Shown in pieces: positions 47,184 to 57,771 of a stretch of DNA of 64,000 bases (the stretch's first letter is position 1; the number at the start of each line of letters is the position of its first letter). Below the pieces are notes generated by a model. That model was not told the origin of the DNA and searched no databases. It saw only the letters and a program-made list of their open reading frames with translations. This DNA is from Polynucleobacter sp. AP-Kolm-20A-A1 (lineage in GTDB: Bacteria > Pseudomonadota > Gammaproteobacteria > Burkholderiales > Burkholderiaceae). The stretch spans positions 868,001-932,000 of the forward strand of contig NZ_CP061315.1 in the NCBI RefSeq assembly GCF_018688315.1, read 5' to 3'. A program made the translations under genes and the position numbers.

Positions 47184-47747
47184 ATGGCTACCCGCACAAA
47201 ACGAGTTGGTGAAGATCGACTCATCAAGAAGTATCCGAATCGTCGTCTCTACGACACCCAGACTAGCACCTACGTCACCTTGTCAGATATCAAGGGATTG
47301 GTGATGGCGAACGAAGAATTCAAAGTGGTTGATGCAAAAACCGATGAAGACTTAACTCGCAATATTCTGTTGCAAATTATTCTTGAGGAAGAAGCTGGCG
47401 GAGCGCCGGTATTCTCATCTCAAATGCTTTCTCAAATCATTCGTTTCTATGGAAACTCAATGCAAGGTTTGATGGGAAATTATCTGGAAAAGACTATGCA
47501 GTCTTTTGTTGATATCCATAACAAGCTTGGCGATCAAACTAAGGGCTTAGGTGCTGGTAGCACTCCTGAGGCATGGTCACAAATGCTCAATCTGCAAAAC
47601 CCCCTCATGCAAGGTTTGATGGGGAATTACATGGAGCAAAGCAAAGATTTATTTGTGAAGATGCAAGAGCAAATGCAAAACCCACAAAACATGTTTGGTG
47701 GCAATTTCCCATTTACCCCACAACCCAATAAGACAGAAAAAGAATAG
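47184..47747 (+). CDS. phaR: PHA synthesis regulator PhaR
   Basis: 187 residues. The N-terminal DNA-binding PHB_acc_N domain reads [16 protein letters not shown], followed by [12 protein letters not shown] and [14 protein letters not shown]. Two PHB accumulation regulator repeats follow ([19 protein letters not shown] and a later related [13 protein letters not shown]). PhaR binds DNA and PHA granules, releasing phasin gene repression when polymer is present. Followed two bases later by rimO. Confidence 0.94.
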   Translation: MATRTKRVGEDRLIKKYPNRRLYDTQTSTYVTLSDIKGLVMANEEFKVVDAKTDEDLTRNILLQIILEEEAGGAPVFSSQMLSQIIRFYGNSMQGLMGNYLEKTMQSFVDIHNKLGDQTKGLGAGSTPEAWSQMLNLQNPLMQGLMGNYMEQSKDLFVKMQEQMQNPQNMFGGNFPFTPQPNKTEKE

Positions 47748-47749
47748 TT

Positions 47750-49108
47750 GTGGCAGGAAAAATTGGTTTTGTATCCTTGGGGTGCCCTAAGGCGCTTGTA
47801 GACTCTGAACTTATTCTGACGCAGTTAAGTGCGGAGGGGTATGAAACCGCTAAGGATTATTCTGGCGCAGATCTTGTGGTTGTCAACACATGTGGCTTTA
47901 TTGATTCAGCCGTTGAAGAAAGCCTTTCCGCCATCGGTGAAGCACTTGCAGAGAATGGCAAGGTTATTGTTACCGGTTGTTTAGGGGCCAGGAAAAATGC
48001 TGACGGCTCTGATCTTATTCAAAGCATTCACCCGAAAGTCCTTGCAGTTACAGGGCCTCACGCCACCGATGAGGTTATGCAGGCGATTCACCTGCATTTG
48101 CCGAAACCGCATGACCCATTCACTGATTTAGTTCCACCAGCCGGCGTGAAGTTAACGCCTAAGCACTACGCTTATCTCAAAATTTCTGAAGGCTGTAACC
48201 ATCGCTGTACGTTTTGCATCATCCCAAATTTACGCGGCGATTTAGTCTCTCGTCCGATTGGCGAAGTTTTGCTAGAGGCAAAGCGCTTATTTGAATCTGG
48301 CGTAAAAGAATTATTAGTTGTTTCTCAAGACACCAGTGCATACGGTGTAGATATTCAATACCGCACTGGATTTTGGGATGGCAAGCCAGTTAAAACCAAA
48401 ATGTTTGACTTGGTAAATGCCTTAAATCAAATCGCTCGTGAGCATCAGGCCTGGGTTCGACTGCATTATGTTTATCCCTATCCGCATGTAGACGACGTGT
48501 TGCCACTCATGGCCGAGTTTTCTGAGCATGGTTATGGTGTGTTGCCTTATTTAGATATTCCCCTGCAGCATGCCCACCCAGATGTACTCAAAAGAATGAA
48601 ACGTCCGGCTAGTGGTGAGAAAAATTTAGAACGTATTTTGGCTTGGCGCGCAGCTTGTCCAGATTTGGTGATTCGCAGCACCTTTATTGCCGGATTCCCT
48701 GGTGAGACGGAAGAAGAATTCGAATATCTTTTGAATTTCTTGGATGAGGCGCAAATTGATCGCGCTGGTTGTTTTGCATATTCGCCGGTTGAAGGTGCCC
48801 TTGCAAATGCATTGGACAATCCTGTTCCTGATGCAATCCGAGAAGAGCGTCGGGCACGATTTATGGCTAAGGCCGAAGAAATCTCTATAAAACGCCTTGC
48901 TAAAAAGGTTGGTAAACGCGTTCAAATCCTGATTGATCGCGTAGACGAGGCTGGCGGAATTGGCAGAACTATCGGCGATGCCCCTGAAATTGATGGTTTA
49001 GTGAGGGTTTTGCCACCTAGCAAGCCCTCTAAACGCTACAGAACCGGAGAAATTATCCGCGCCACTGTTATTAGCTCCCAAGGGCATGACCTAATAGCCG
49101 AAACTTGA
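47750..49108 (+). CDS. rimO: Ribosomal protein S12 methylthiotransferase RimO
   Basis: 452 residues with a GTG start. UPF0004 domain: [22 protein letters not shown] and [14 protein letters not shown]. Radical SAM cluster C149-C153-C156 in CNHRCTFC, then [20 protein letters not shown]-like [17 protein letters not shown] and the C-terminal TRAM domain (~380-452). It adds a methylthio group to Asp88 of S12. Close packing with phaR suggests a shared transcript. Confidence 0.95.
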   Translation: MAGKIGFVSLGCPKALVDSELILTQLSAEGYETAKDYSGADLVVVNTCGFIDSAVEESLSAIGEALAENGKVIVTGCLGARKNADGSDLIQSIHPKVLAVTGPHATDEVMQAIHLHLPKPHDPFTDLVPPAGVKLTPKHYAYLKISEGCNHRCTFCIIPNLRGDLVSRPIGEVLLEAKRLFESGVKELLVVSQDTSAYGVDIQYRTGFWDGKPVKTKMFDLVNALNQIAREHQAWVRLHYVYPYPHVDDVLPLMAEFSEHGYGVLPYLDIPLQHAHPDVLKRMKRPASGEKNLERILAWRAACPDLVIRSTFIAGFPGETEEEFEYLLNFLDEAQIDRAGCFAYSPVEGALANALDNPVPDAIREERRARFMAKAEEISIKRLAKKVGKRVQILIDRVDEAGGIGRTIGDAPEIDGLVRVLPPSKPSKRYRTGEIIRATVISSQGHDLIAET

Positions 49109-49200
49109 CGAATCGAATAAAACTACTAGTTGGTTGATTTAATCAGCATGTATGCAGTACCAATTTAGCCTAATTTTTAGGCAAAGCTAAGGGGATTGAT

Positions 49201-50385
49201 ATGAGTCGTGATGTCGTTGTCTTAAGTGCAGTTCGTTCCGCAATCGGCGCCTTTAATGGTTCACTCAGTAGTTTTGAGCCATCTGAGCTAGGCGGTATTG
49301 TGATGAAAGAAGCGGTAACTCGCTCTGGTGTAGATCCAGCACTCATTAATTATGTAACTGTAGGCAATACTATCCCTACAGACAATCGTTACGCTTATGT
49401 CGCGCGCGTTGCTTCTATCCAGGCCGGCCTTCCAATGGAATCCGTTGCGATGGCGCTTAATAGACTTTGCAGCTCAGGCTTGCAAGCGATTGTGACCACC
49501 GCTCAGCAAATCATGCTCGGTGATTGCGATTACGGTATTGGCGGCGGCGTTGAAGTAATGTCACGCGGTATGTATGGTTCACCGGCGATGCGCAGCGGTG
49601 CACGTATGGGCGATACCAAGATGATCGACTTGATGGTTTCAGTATTGACCGATCCATTTGGCGTTGGTCATATGGGCGTTACTGCTGAGAACCTTGTAGA
49701 AAAATGGAAATTTACTCGCGAAGAGCAAGATGCGCTCGCTGTTGAATCTCATCGTCGCGCGGCCAATGCTATTAAAGAAGGTCGCTTTAAGTCACAGATC
49801 GTTCCAATTACCATCAAATCTCGCAAGGGTGATGTGGTGTTTGATACTGACGAACATTGCAAGCCAGACACCACAATGGAAACATTGGGCAAGATGAAGG
49901 CTGTATTTAAAAAAGAGGGTGGATCTGTTACTGCTGGTAACGCATCAGGCATTAATGACGGCGCTGCATTCTTTGTTTTGGCTGACGCTGAGACGGCTAA
50001 GAAAGCTGGTCACAAGCCTATCGCGCGTTTGGTGTCATACGCAGTTGCTGGGGTGCCTAACCACATCATGGGTGAAGGCCCAATCCCAGCTACTAAGCTT
50101 GCGCTTGAGCGTGCTGGTCTGAAATTGGATCAAATGGACGTGATCGAGTCTAACGAAGCCTTTGCTGCACAAGCATTGGCAGTGACTAAAGGCTTGGGCT
50201 TAGATCCAGCCAAAACTAACGTAAACGGCGGTGCGATTGCATTGGGTCACCCAATCGGTTGCTCTGGTGCAGCGATTGCAACCAAAGCCATCCACGAATT
50301 ACAACGCGTTCAAGGCAAATATGCTTTGGTAACGATGTGTATCGGTGGTGGTCAAGGTATTGCTACGATTTTCGAGCGCATGTAA
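49201..50385 (+). CDS. bktB: Acetyl-CoA acetyltransferase (BktB/PhaA-type thiolase)
   Basis: 394 residues. Nucleophile Cys90 in NRLCSSGLQA; the second His/Cys pairs lie in ALGHPIGCSGA and CIGGGQG. MSRDVVVLSAVRSAIGAFNGSL and the MSRGMYGSPAMRSGARMGDTKM block resemble BktB more than PhaA; BktB also makes 3-ketovaleryl-CoA from propionyl-CoA. It probably provides the first step for the phaB/phaC route. Located 93 bases after rimO, so its own leader is likely. Confidence 0.85.
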   Translation: MSRDVVVLSAVRSAIGAFNGSLSSFEPSELGGIVMKEAVTRSGVDPALINYVTVGNTIPTDNRYAYVARVASIQAGLPMESVAMALNRLCSSGLQAIVTTAQQIMLGDCDYGIGGGVEVMSRGMYGSPAMRSGARMGDTKMIDLMVSVLTDPFGVGHMGVTAENLVEKWKFTREEQDALAVESHRRAANAIKEGRFKSQIVPITIKSRKGDVVFDTDEHCKPDTTMETLGKMKAVFKKEGGSVTAGNASGINDGAAFFVLADAETAKKAGHKPIARLVSYAVAGVPNHIMGEGPIPATKLALERAGLKLDQMDVIESNEAFAAQALAVTKGLGLDPAKTNVNGGAIALGHPIGCSGAAIATKAIHELQRVQGKYALVTMCIGGGQGIATIFERM

Positions 50386-50407
50386 GCGCTAAGTACTATT
50401 TACGAGA

Positions 50408-50435
50408 GATCTCTTAAGTCACTTCTTAGGAGATC
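50408..50435. terminator. Hairpin between convergent bktB and serB
   Basis: An 11-bp stem (GATCTCTTAAG 50408-50418 with CTTAGGAGATC 50425-50435, one T-G pair) and six-base loop lies after bktB and includes the serB stop. No T-run is present, so it is only a candidate terminator. Confidence 0.45.
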
Positions 50436-51325
50436 AGCAGTAAAGCAGCATCCAAGCCGACATGGTCAAAAGCCGCGTCGGCTTTTTCTTTAACTACGGG
50501 CTTGGCTTGATAAGCAACGCTAATGCCTGAGCCATTCATCATGATTAGATCGTTGGCGCCATCCCCCATGGTGATCGCATTCGCCTTGCTGCAACCCAGT
50601 TTTAAACAGGCAGCTTCAAGATGTGCTGCTTTTGCTGCGCCATCCACAATATCGCCGAGCACTTTGCCGGTGAGTTTGCCGTCAATGATTTCCAATGTGT
50701 TGGCTTGAGTTTGCTTCAGCCCAAATTTCTCGCGCAGTTTTTCGGTAAAAAAGGTGAAGCCGCCAGAAACTAGGAGGGTATAAATTCCAAGCGCATGTGC
50801 GCCTGCTAACAGCTCTGCTGCGCCTGGATTGGGGCGAAGGCGCTCGCGATACACCGCTTCAAGTGCATCGGCTTGAACGCCCTCTAATAAGGCAACTCGC
50901 TTGCGCAAACTTTCTTTAAAGTCTTTGATTTCGCCACGCATAGTTGCTTCGGTAATTTGTGCAACAGCAGACTTTTTGCCGGTGAAGTCAGCTATCTCAT
51001 CAATACATTCGATATTGATCAATGTGGAGTCCATATCCATCGCTAGCACTTTAATATCTTGAGGCTTGAGATCGGCTTTTAAAAAGCACAAGTCGACATT
51101 AAAGCGAGCGGTAATCGAGCGCAATTCCTCTCTTGCGCTGGTATCAAGATGGATGTTGCAATCCCAGCGTTCTGAAAAATAACTTCCGTTGCTGAGTTGT
51201 CCGCCAACAGTATGCAGGGATGCCCCAAATCGTAGAGCATGATCCTTGAGATCAAAAACCATTTTTTCTGGAATTGGGTCTCTAGAAAGGGCGACTATCG
51301 TTTGATGTGACATGGTATTAATCAT
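50426..51325 (-). CDS. serB: Phosphoserine phosphatase SerB
   Basis: 299 residues (or 295 from the second ATG at 51313; neither has a clear ribosome site). The N-terminal ~85 residues are an ACT-like region; the HAD core has AMDMDSTLINIECIDEIADF with the nucleophile Asp, LLVSGGFTFFTEKL, and MGDGANDLIMMNGSGISVAY. It makes serine from phosphoserine. Confidence 0.94.
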   Translation of the reverse strand: MINTMSHQTIVALSRDPIPEKMVFDLKDHALRFGASLHTVGGQLSNGSYFSERWDCNIHLDTSAREELRSITARFNVDLCFLKADLKPQDIKVLAMDMDSTLINIECIDEIADFTGKKSAVAQITEATMRGEIKDFKESLRKRVALLEGVQADALEAVYRERLRPNPGAAELLAGAHALGIYTLLVSGGFTFFTEKLREKFGLKQTQANTLEIIDGKLTGKVLGDIVDGAAKAAHLEAACLKLGCSKANAITMGDGANDLIMMNGSGISVAYQAKPVVKEKADAAFDHVGLDAALLLIS

Positions 51326-51341
51326 AATCGGAAAGCATAAG

Positions 51342-54300
51342 TTATTTCGTCTTCATAGGGCTTAGGACGGCAGATTCATTCAGGCGCCTGAGCACCTGCC
51401 TGATCGCGTCTAGGCGTTGCTCAAGTTTCTCAAATTCACGTTCTTTCTGGGGAAGAACCTTCAGCTTATCCTGGCCATTCAGTTGTATGTGCTTGGAAGA
51501 TTGAATGAGTTGAATAATCTTCATCGGATCAATCGGTGGATTGGGGATAAATTGAATTTGTATAGATGCAGGTGTTGCATCAATCTTCTTAATACCAAAA
51601 CCAGTCATCTCTAATCGCAGGCGATGGGTTTCATAGAAAGATTTTGCTTGGTCAGGTAAATCCCCAAAACGATCAACTAATTCCTCCCGCAAACCCATTA
51701 ATTCAGAAAAATCGTTTGTTCCGGCAAATCGTTTGTACAAAGACAGACGTTCATGCACGTCAGGACAGTAGTCTTCTGGCAGTAGCGCCGGAACACCTAG
51801 GTTTACATCGGTTGTTGCTTGTAGTGGCGAAAGAAGATCTGGTTCTTTTCCACTGCGTAATGACTTCACGGCTCTGTTTAGCATCTCGGTGTAAAGCTGA
51901 AAGCCGATTTCATGAATTTCGCCGGACTGCTTGTCGCCTAGAACTTCACCAGCGCCACGTATTTCTAAGTCATGCATAGCCAAGTAAAAACCAGAGCCCA
52001 GCTCTTCCATGGCTTGAATAGCGTTTAGGCGTAATTGGGCTTGCTTGCTAAGAGCCTCTGGGTCTGGAACCAAGAGGTAGGCATAGGCTTGATGGTGAGA
52101 GCGACCCACGCGACCACGTAGTTGATGTAATTGGGCTAAGCCAAACTTATCAGCGCGATGCATGATGATGGTGTTGGCGGTAGGAACGTCAATCCCAGTT
52201 TCAATAATGGTCGTGCATAACAAAATATTGGTGCGCTGGGTCACAAATTCACGCATTACTGATTCGAGTTCGCGCTCGTGCATTTGACCGTGAGCAACGC
52301 TGATTCTGGCTTCTGGAATTAATTCTTGAAGCGCATGCTTGCGGTTCTGAATGGTTTCTACTTCGTTGTGCAAGAAATACACCTGACCGCCACGCTTGAT
52401 TTCACGCAGGACAGCTTCACGAATAACGCCATCACCTTCGCGTCTTACAAATGTTTTGATGGCTAAGCGTTTTTGAGGGGCGGTGGCAATAATGGAGAAC
52501 TCTCGTAAGCCTTCCATCGCCATACCCAATGTTCTAGGTATAGGCGTTGCTGTCAGAGTCAAGATATCAACTTCAGCGCGTAATGCTTTGAGCGCATCCT
52601 TTTGACGTACCCCAAAGCGGTGCTCCTCATCCACGATTACCAGACCTAGATTGGCAAACTGAGTTTCCTTTGAGAGAAGTTTATGGGTGCCAATAATGAT
52701 GTCAGCCTCACCTTTAGCGATCGCCTCAAGTGCTGCATTAATTTCTTTAGTAGTTTTAAAGCGTGAGAGTTCGACAATGCGCACAGGCCAATCTGCAAAA
52801 CGGTCTTTCCAGGTGGCAACGTGCTGTTCAGCAAGTAGGGTAGTTGGCGCCAATATTGCAACTTGTTTGCCACCCATAACCGCTACAAAGCTAGCGCGCA
52901 GTGCAACTTCTGTTTTTCCAAAACCAACATCTCCGCAAACCAGGCGATCCATTGGAGTGCCGCTAGTCATGTCGCCAATGACAGCGGCGATTGCGTTAGC
53001 TTGGTCTGGCGTTTCTTCAAAACCAAAGCTTTCAGCAAAAGCAGCATAGTCATGCGCAGAGAATTCGAATGCATGACCCTTGCGAATTGCTCTAGCAGCA
53101 TAAAGCCCCAGTAACTCAGCAGCCGTATCGCGAATTTGTTGGGCCGCCTTGCGTTTCGCCTTGTCCCATTGACCTGAGCCAAGTTGATGTAATGGTGCTG
53201 AATCAGGATCAGAGCCAGCATAGCGAGTGACCATTTGTAACTGCTGGACAGGCACATATAAAGTTGCTTGTCCTGCGTATTGCAAATGTAAGAACTCTTC
53301 AAAAATAGGGGCTTCTTTAGGCGGCGCCAAATTCAACAACACAAGGCCTTGATAGCGTCCAATGCCATGTTCAGCGTGCACTACTGGGTCGCCAATTTTG
53401 AGTTCAGATAAATCCTTGAACAGCATGTCAGGATCTGCAATCTCAGACCCTTTTCCCTTGCGACGCTGCCGTGCGGTGGTAGTAAATAATTCAGCTTCAG
53501 TAATGAGGATTAAGTTTTCTGCTGGCCAGCAGAAGCCGTTAAATAGCGGAGAAGTTACTAGGCCAAATAACGAATCACTCTTAATGAAATCGGATATACC
53601 TTCAAAGCCTTCGGGCTTTAATGGGTAGAGAGGTGTTCCATCTTGGCCAGCAACTGAATTGCTTTCATCTAGCAATTGCCGAATAGACTCTTTGCGTCCA
53701 GCGCTGTCACAGCAAATCAGTACGCGAACTTTTTCTGTTGATACTAATTTGCGCAAACGGTTAATGGGATCTGCATCACGTCGATGAACTGCAATATCGG
53801 GTACCGACAAAAACTGAGGGGCCTCGACCGGTTCTTTTTCTAGATTGAGGCGGGCGTAAGGTTTGGATGTACTAAAAAACTCATCTACATCCAAAAATAA
53901 TTCTTTAGGCGGCAGTATGGGCCTATCGAGATCATGCTTTAAAAATTCGTAACGTGAAGCAGTATCTTTCCAAAACCCTTTAATAGTCTCCTCAACATCG
54001 CCAATATTGAGAAGCCAGACAGGGTCACCTGAACGCGGGAAGTAGTCGAATAAGTTTGAACGCTCTTCAAAAAAAAGGGGGAGGTAAGACTCAATGCCTG
54101 CGCTAGGAATGCCTAAGTTGGCATCCTTATAAATAGAGCAGCGTGTTGGATCACCCTCGAATACCTCTCGCCAACGACCCCTAAATGCAGTGCGTGAAGC
54201 ATCATCGAATGGAAACTCATGTCCCGGCAGTAAGCGAACTTCTTTGACTGGGTAAAGACTTCGCTGGGTATCGGGATCGAATGCTCTGATTTGTTCAATT

Positions 54301-54884
54301 TCATCGCCAAATAAATCTAAGCGGTAAGGCAAAGTCGAACCCATGGGGAATAAATCAATCAAGCCACCTCGAATGCTGTATTCGCCAGGGCGCATTACGG
54401 CACTTACGGGGTCATAGCCTGCTTGTTGGAGTTGGAGCTTTAAGGCCGCTTCATTCAGCTTGTCACCTTGCCTAAAGAAAAAAGTATGGCCAGATAAAAA
54501 GCTGGGAGGCCCCAATCTCTGTAGTGCGGTAGTAATCGGCACCAAGACAATATCGCAGCTGCCATTAAGTAATTCATAGAGAGTGGCAAGTCGTTCGGAT
54601 ACTAAGTCTTGATGAGGCGAAAAATGATCGTAGGGAAGTATCTCCCAGTCAGGTAGTAGCCTGGTCCTAAGCTGGGGGGCAAAAGCAGGAATCTCTTCCA
54701 GTAGGCGCTGAGCTTCTTGTGCCTGGGCACAGAAAATGACCATGACCGAAAATTGATTGCGATAACGTAGGGCGCTTTGAGCTATTAAGGCTGCATCCGC
54801 TGAGCCAATCAGCCCTGAAAAGGTAAAGCGCTGCCCAGCCCGTGGCGCGGGTATGGGGGGTACTAGATTTAATGCATCTGACAT
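51342..54884 (-). CDS. mfd: Transcription-repair coupling factor Mfd
   Basis: 1180 residues. An N-terminal UvrB-like module (RAGQRFTFSGLIGSADAAL, LPDWEILPYDHFSPHQD, GLIDLFPMGS) is followed by the RNA polymerase-binding region (DPVVHAEHGIGRYQGLVLL). The SF2 translocase has GDVGFGKTEVALRA, VDEEHRFGVRQKDAL and TATPIPRTLGMA. The C-terminal TRCF domain ends near 1160. Mfd removes stalled RNA polymerase and recruits UvrA. The gene is divergent from ispD. Confidence 0.96.
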   Translation of the reverse strand: MSDALNLVPPIPAPRAGQRFTFSGLIGSADAALIAQSALRYRNQFSVMVIFCAQAQEAQRLLEEIPAFAPQLRTRLLPDWEILPYDHFSPHQDLVSERLATLYELLNGSCDIVLVPITTALQRLGPPSFLSGHTFFFRQGDKLNEAALKLQLQQAGYDPVSAVMRPGEYSIRGGLIDLFPMGSTLPYRLDLFGDEIEQIRAFDPDTQRSLYPVKEVRLLPGHEFPFDDASRTAFRGRWREVFEGDPTRCSIYKDANLGIPSAGIESYLPLFFEERSNLFDYFPRSGDPVWLLNIGDVEETIKGFWKDTASRYEFLKHDLDRPILPPKELFLDVDEFFSTSKPYARLNLEKEPVEAPQFLSVPDIAVHRRDADPINRLRKLVSTEKVRVLICCDSAGRKESIRQLLDESNSVAGQDGTPLYPLKPEGFEGISDFIKSDSLFGLVTSPLFNGFCWPAENLILITEAELFTTTARQRRKGKGSEIADPDMLFKDLSELKIGDPVVHAEHGIGRYQGLVLLNLAPPKEAPIFEEFLHLQYAGQATLYVPVQQLQMVTRYAGSDPDSAPLHQLGSGQWDKAKRKAAQQIRDTAAELLGLYAARAIRKGHAFEFSAHDYAAFAESFGFEETPDQANAIAAVIGDMTSGTPMDRLVCGDVGFGKTEVALRASFVAVMGGKQVAILAPTTLLAEQHVATWKDRFADWPVRIVELSRFKTTKEINAALEAIAKGEADIIIGTHKLLSKETQFANLGLVIVDEEHRFGVRQKDALKALRAEVDILTLTATPIPRTLGMAMEGLREFSIIATAPQKRLAIKTFVRREGDGVIREAVLREIKRGGQVYFLHNEVETIQNRKHALQELIPEARISVAHGQMHERELESVMREFVTQRTNILLCTTIIETGIDVPTANTIIMHRADKFGLAQLHQLRGRVGRSHHQAYAYLLVPDPEALSKQAQLRLNAIQAMEELGSGFYLAMHDLEIRGAGEVLGDKQSGEIHEIGFQLYTEMLNRAVKSLRSGKEPDLLSPLQATTDVNLGVPALLPEDYCPDVHERLSLYKRFAGTNDFSELMGLREELVDRFGDLPDQAKSFYETHRLRLEMTGFGIKKIDATPASIQIQFIPNPPIDPMKIIQLIQSSKHIQLNGQDKLKVLPQKEREFEKLEQRLDAIRQVLRRLNESAVLSPMKTK

Positions 54885-54907
54885 CTGAGCTCATTATAGA
54901 ATCAGGC

Positions 54908-55657
54908 ATGGGTTCTGCAAACACATCCCCCTCAAAATGCCATGTCCTCCTGCCTACCGCAGGGACGGGTTCTCGCTTAGGTGGTGAGCTGCCTAAGCAG
55001 TTTCAACAGTTAGCTGGAAAGCCGATGCTAGCTTATGCGGTTGAAGCCTTTTTGCAATCACCGCTAATTGAATCCATATGGATAGGTGTCAGCCAAGGTT
55101 TTATTCACAACCCAATACTTCAATCCTTTTCAAACTCTAGTAAGCCAATTTATTTTTTGCCTACTGGTGGACCCACGCGCCAAGAAACTGTTCGTAATAC
55201 ATTGGCTGAAATGCTCAAGGCAAATCTTGCCCCTCATGATTGGGTTTTGGTTCATGATGCAGCCAGACCCGGCATTACTCCTGCGCTAATTGAAAAGTTA
55301 ATTTCAGCAGTGAGCGCTTCTGAATCTGGCGGCTTGCTCGCTGTTCCATTGGCCGATACCTTAAAGAAGGCCGATCTCGACTCTGTGGTGGCAGGCAACG
55401 TGCCTCATGTAGAGCAAACCATTCCTCGCGACCATTTGTGGCAGGCTCAAACCCCTCAAATGTTTGCCCTAAAACAATTACATGCTGCTCTAGAGGATGC
55501 AATTCGCCTGGAGGCGGATGTTACTGATGAGGCAAGCGCAATGGAGTTGGCAGGATTTAAGCCGCTACTGATTGAGGGTGCAACACGCAACTTCAAGGTG
55601 ACTCATCCCGCTGATTGGGATTTAATGCAGTTTCTCTTAAGCAGCGCTGGTAAATAA
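54908..55657 (+). CDS. ispD: 2-C-methyl-D-erythritol 4-phosphate cytidylyltransferase IspD
   Basis: 249 residues from the ATG at 54908, where family similarity begins; the frame runs upstream to 54842, but that part overlaps mfd. Motifs are [46 protein letters not shown] and [14 protein letters not shown]. It couples MEP to CTP in the MEP isoprenoid pathway. ispF follows 10 bases downstream. Confidence 0.94.
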   Translation: MGSANTSPSKCHVLLPTAGTGSRLGGELPKQFQQLAGKPMLAYAVEAFLQSPLIESIWIGVSQGFIHNPILQSFSNSSKPIYFLPTGGPTRQETVRNTLAEMLKANLAPHDWVLVHDAARPGITPALIEKLISAVSASESGGLLAVPLADTLKKADLDSVVAGNVPHVEQTIPRDHLWQAQTPQMFALKQLHAALEDAIRLEADVTDEASAMELAGFKPLLIEGATRNFKVTHPADWDLMQFLLSSAGK

Positions 55658-55667
55658 AAAGACGCAT

Positions 55668-56171
55668 ATGACGACATCAAATTCACATATCCCTCAGTTT
55701 CGTATTGGTCAGGGCTATGACGTGCACGCCCTGGTTGTTGACCGCAAGCTTATTCTGGGTGGTGTACATGTTCCTTATGAAAAGGGCTTACTAGGGCACT
55801 CTGATGCAGATGCATTACTGCATGCCCTAACCGATGCGTTATTGGGGGCTGCTGGGTTGAACGATATTGGTCAATTATTCCCTGATACCGACCCACAATT
55901 TAAGGGAATGGATAGCCGCATCTTGCTTAGGGCTGCACTTCAAAAGGTTCAGGCCGCAGGCTTTCATATTGGAAACGTCGATGCCACCATCATTTGCCAG
56001 AAGCCAAAATTAGCGGATTTTTTACCTGAAATGGTCCGAAATATTGCCGCCGACTTAGCGGTCACCCCTAGTCACGTCAATCTAAAGGCTAAAACCAATG
56101 AATCCCTTGGCCATCTTGGAAGGGGTGAGGGGATAGCCGTCCACGCCGTGGCTTTGCTCTATAAGGCCTAA
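55668..56171 (+). CDS. ispF: 2-C-methyl-D-erythritol 2,4-cyclodiphosphate synthase IspF
   Basis: 167 residues. Metal ligands are the Asp and His in GYDVHAL and a His in [29 protein letters not shown] and [17 protein letters not shown], with the C-terminal binding of CDP, are also present. It forms MEcPP. The operon order ispD-ispF is common in proteobacteria. Confidence 0.96.
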   Translation: MTTSNSHIPQFRIGQGYDVHALVVDRKLILGGVHVPYEKGLLGHSDADALLHALTDALLGAAGLNDIGQLFPDTDPQFKGMDSRILLRAALQKVQAAGFHIGNVDATIICQKPKLADFLPEMVRNIAADLAVTPSHVNLKAKTNESLGHLGRGEGIAVHAVALLYKA

Positions 56172-56251
56172 AAGATCCTCTAAAACCCTAAGCATTGTAG
56201 AATTACGGTCTTTAGAGTGAAGTTTAAGCTTGGCAGTGTTTGCGGAAATTC

Positions 56252-56338
56252 GCGAGGATGGCGAAATTGGTAGACGCACCAGGTTTAGGTCCTGACGCCA
56301 GAAATGGTGTGGGGGTTCGAGTCCCCCTCCTCGCACCA
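56252..56338 (+). tRNA. tRNA-Leu (anticodon TAG)
   Basis: 87 nt with encoded CCA and a long variable arm typical of tRNA-Leu. The acceptor pairs GCGAGGA with TCCTCGC, the anticodon stem-loop is CAGGT-TTAGG-type with TAG, and the T arm contains GGTTCGAGTC. Confidence 0.96.
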
Positions 56339-56395
56339 CAAGATTGCTACTTGGCTTGGACTTCACATACCCTGATCTTCAATTAAGAGACGAGA

Positions 56396-57733
56396 ATGGC
56401 TGTGCAAATAGAAAACTTAGGTTCCTTGGACCGCAAAATGACTTTGGAATTCGCTCGTGCCGATTTGGCAAAAGCGCGTGAGGCCCGTTTGGCAAAAGTT
56501 GGTAAGACCATGAAAATGGCTGGCTTCCGTCCAGGTAAAGTTCCGAAGAACCTCGTTGAAAAACAACATGGTATGCAAGTGGACTTTGAGTTGCAGTTTG
56601 ATAAGGCTGCCGAAATATTTTATGAGTTAGCTCAAAAAGAAGGCGTTGCTTTAGCAGGTCAGCCACGTCTTGAGCCAAAGAGCGAGCTGGATGCAGACAA
56701 GATTGTTTTTGATGCTTACTTTGAAGTGTTGCCAGAAGTAAAAATTGGCGACTTCAGCAAAGCAGAAGTAACCAAGTACACCACCGAAATTGGTGAAGCG
56801 GAAATTGATCGTGCGCTAGATGTATTGCGTAAGCAGCAAGTTCACTACCACCCGCGCGGCCAAGCTGGTGCGCACGGCGATGGCGGGGCAAACACTGCTG
56901 CACAAAGCGGCGACCAAGTGGTGATTGATTTCGTTGGCAAGATTGACGGCGTTGAGTTTGCCGGCGGTAAGGCTGAGAATTTTGAATATGTATTAGGCGA
57001 AGGACGCATGTTGCCTGAATTTGAAGCTGCTACCTTGGGTCTCAAAGTAGGCGAGAGCAAATCTTTTCCATTGAGTTTCCCGGCTGACTACCACGGCAAA
57101 GATGTTGCTGGTAAAACAGCAGAATTCACCATCACTGTAAAGGCGGTCAATTGGGCGCACTTGCCAGCCGTTGACGATGCATTTGCATTGTCCTTAGGTG
57201 TAACTGAAGGCGGCGTTGCAAAAATGCGTGCCGAAGTTAAAGATAATTTAGATCGTGAAGTAAAGCGTCGTATTACTTCTTTGTTAAAGAACGAAGTAAT
57301 GGACAAGCTCAACACTTTATGTGAGTTGGATGTTCCAAAATCTTTGGTTGCTTCAGAGCAAGAACGTTTGGTAGAAGGCGCTCGTCAGGATTTGATGCAA
57401 CGTGGCGTTCCTAATGCAAAAGATGCTCCAATTCCACCAGAAATTTTTGCTGAGCAAGCCACCAAGCGTGTTCGTTTGGGCTTGATTCTGTCTGAATTGG
57501 TGAAGAAGCAAAACTTGGCGGTTACTGCCGATCAAATTAAGGCTGAAATTGATGAGCAGGCTGCTACCTACGAAGATCCTAAAGAGGTAGTTCGTTGGTT
57601 TTATAGCAACCCAAGCCGCTTGAAGGATATTGAAAACTTGGTTCTTGAGGATAACGTAATTAAGTACTTCACTGCGCAAGCAAAGGTATCTGATAAAGCA
57701 GTTAGCTTCGAAGAGTTAAGCAAGCTAAACTAA
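56396..57733 (+). CDS. tig: Trigger factor
   Basis: 445 residues. The N-terminal ribosome-binding domain has [20 protein letters not shown] (the GFRPGKVP signature). The FKBP-type PPIase domain (~170-255) has [20 protein letters not shown] and [19 protein letters not shown] helical C-terminal chaperone domain follows. It is the ribosome-bound chaperone for nascent chains, first in the tig-clpP-clpX-lon cluster. Confidence 0.96.
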   Translation: MAVQIENLGSLDRKMTLEFARADLAKAREARLAKVGKTMKMAGFRPGKVPKNLVEKQHGMQVDFELQFDKAAEIFYELAQKEGVALAGQPRLEPKSELDADKIVFDAYFEVLPEVKIGDFSKAEVTKYTTEIGEAEIDRALDVLRKQQVHYHPRGQAGAHGDGGANTAAQSGDQVVIDFVGKIDGVEFAGGKAENFEYVLGEGRMLPEFEAATLGLKVGESKSFPLSFPADYHGKDVAGKTAEFTITVKAVNWAHLPAVDDAFALSLGVTEGGVAKMRAEVKDNLDREVKRRITSLLKNEVMDKLNTLCELDVPKSLVASEQERLVEGARQDLMQRGVPNAKDAPIPPEIFAEQATKRVRLGLILSELVKKQNLAVTADQIKAEIDEQAATYEDPKEVVRWFYSNPSRLKDIENLVLEDNVIKYFTAQAKVSDKAVSFEELSKLN

Positions 57734-57771
57734 TCGCTAACGCTACTAATTTACCTACAAGGGGTCTCGCA

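Noticed and set aside
49109-49200. TTGATTTAATCA before bktB as an FNR site, and a GCCTAA/TTAGGC hairpin
   Set aside because: The two half sites are separated by three bases rather than four and the last base does not match. The hairpin is only 6 bp with no T-run.
56178-56217. CTCTAAA/TTTAGAG inverted repeat before tRNA-Leu
   Set aside because: Seven base pairs with a 26-base loop and no conserved signal. It is probably chance in an A/T-rich promoter region.
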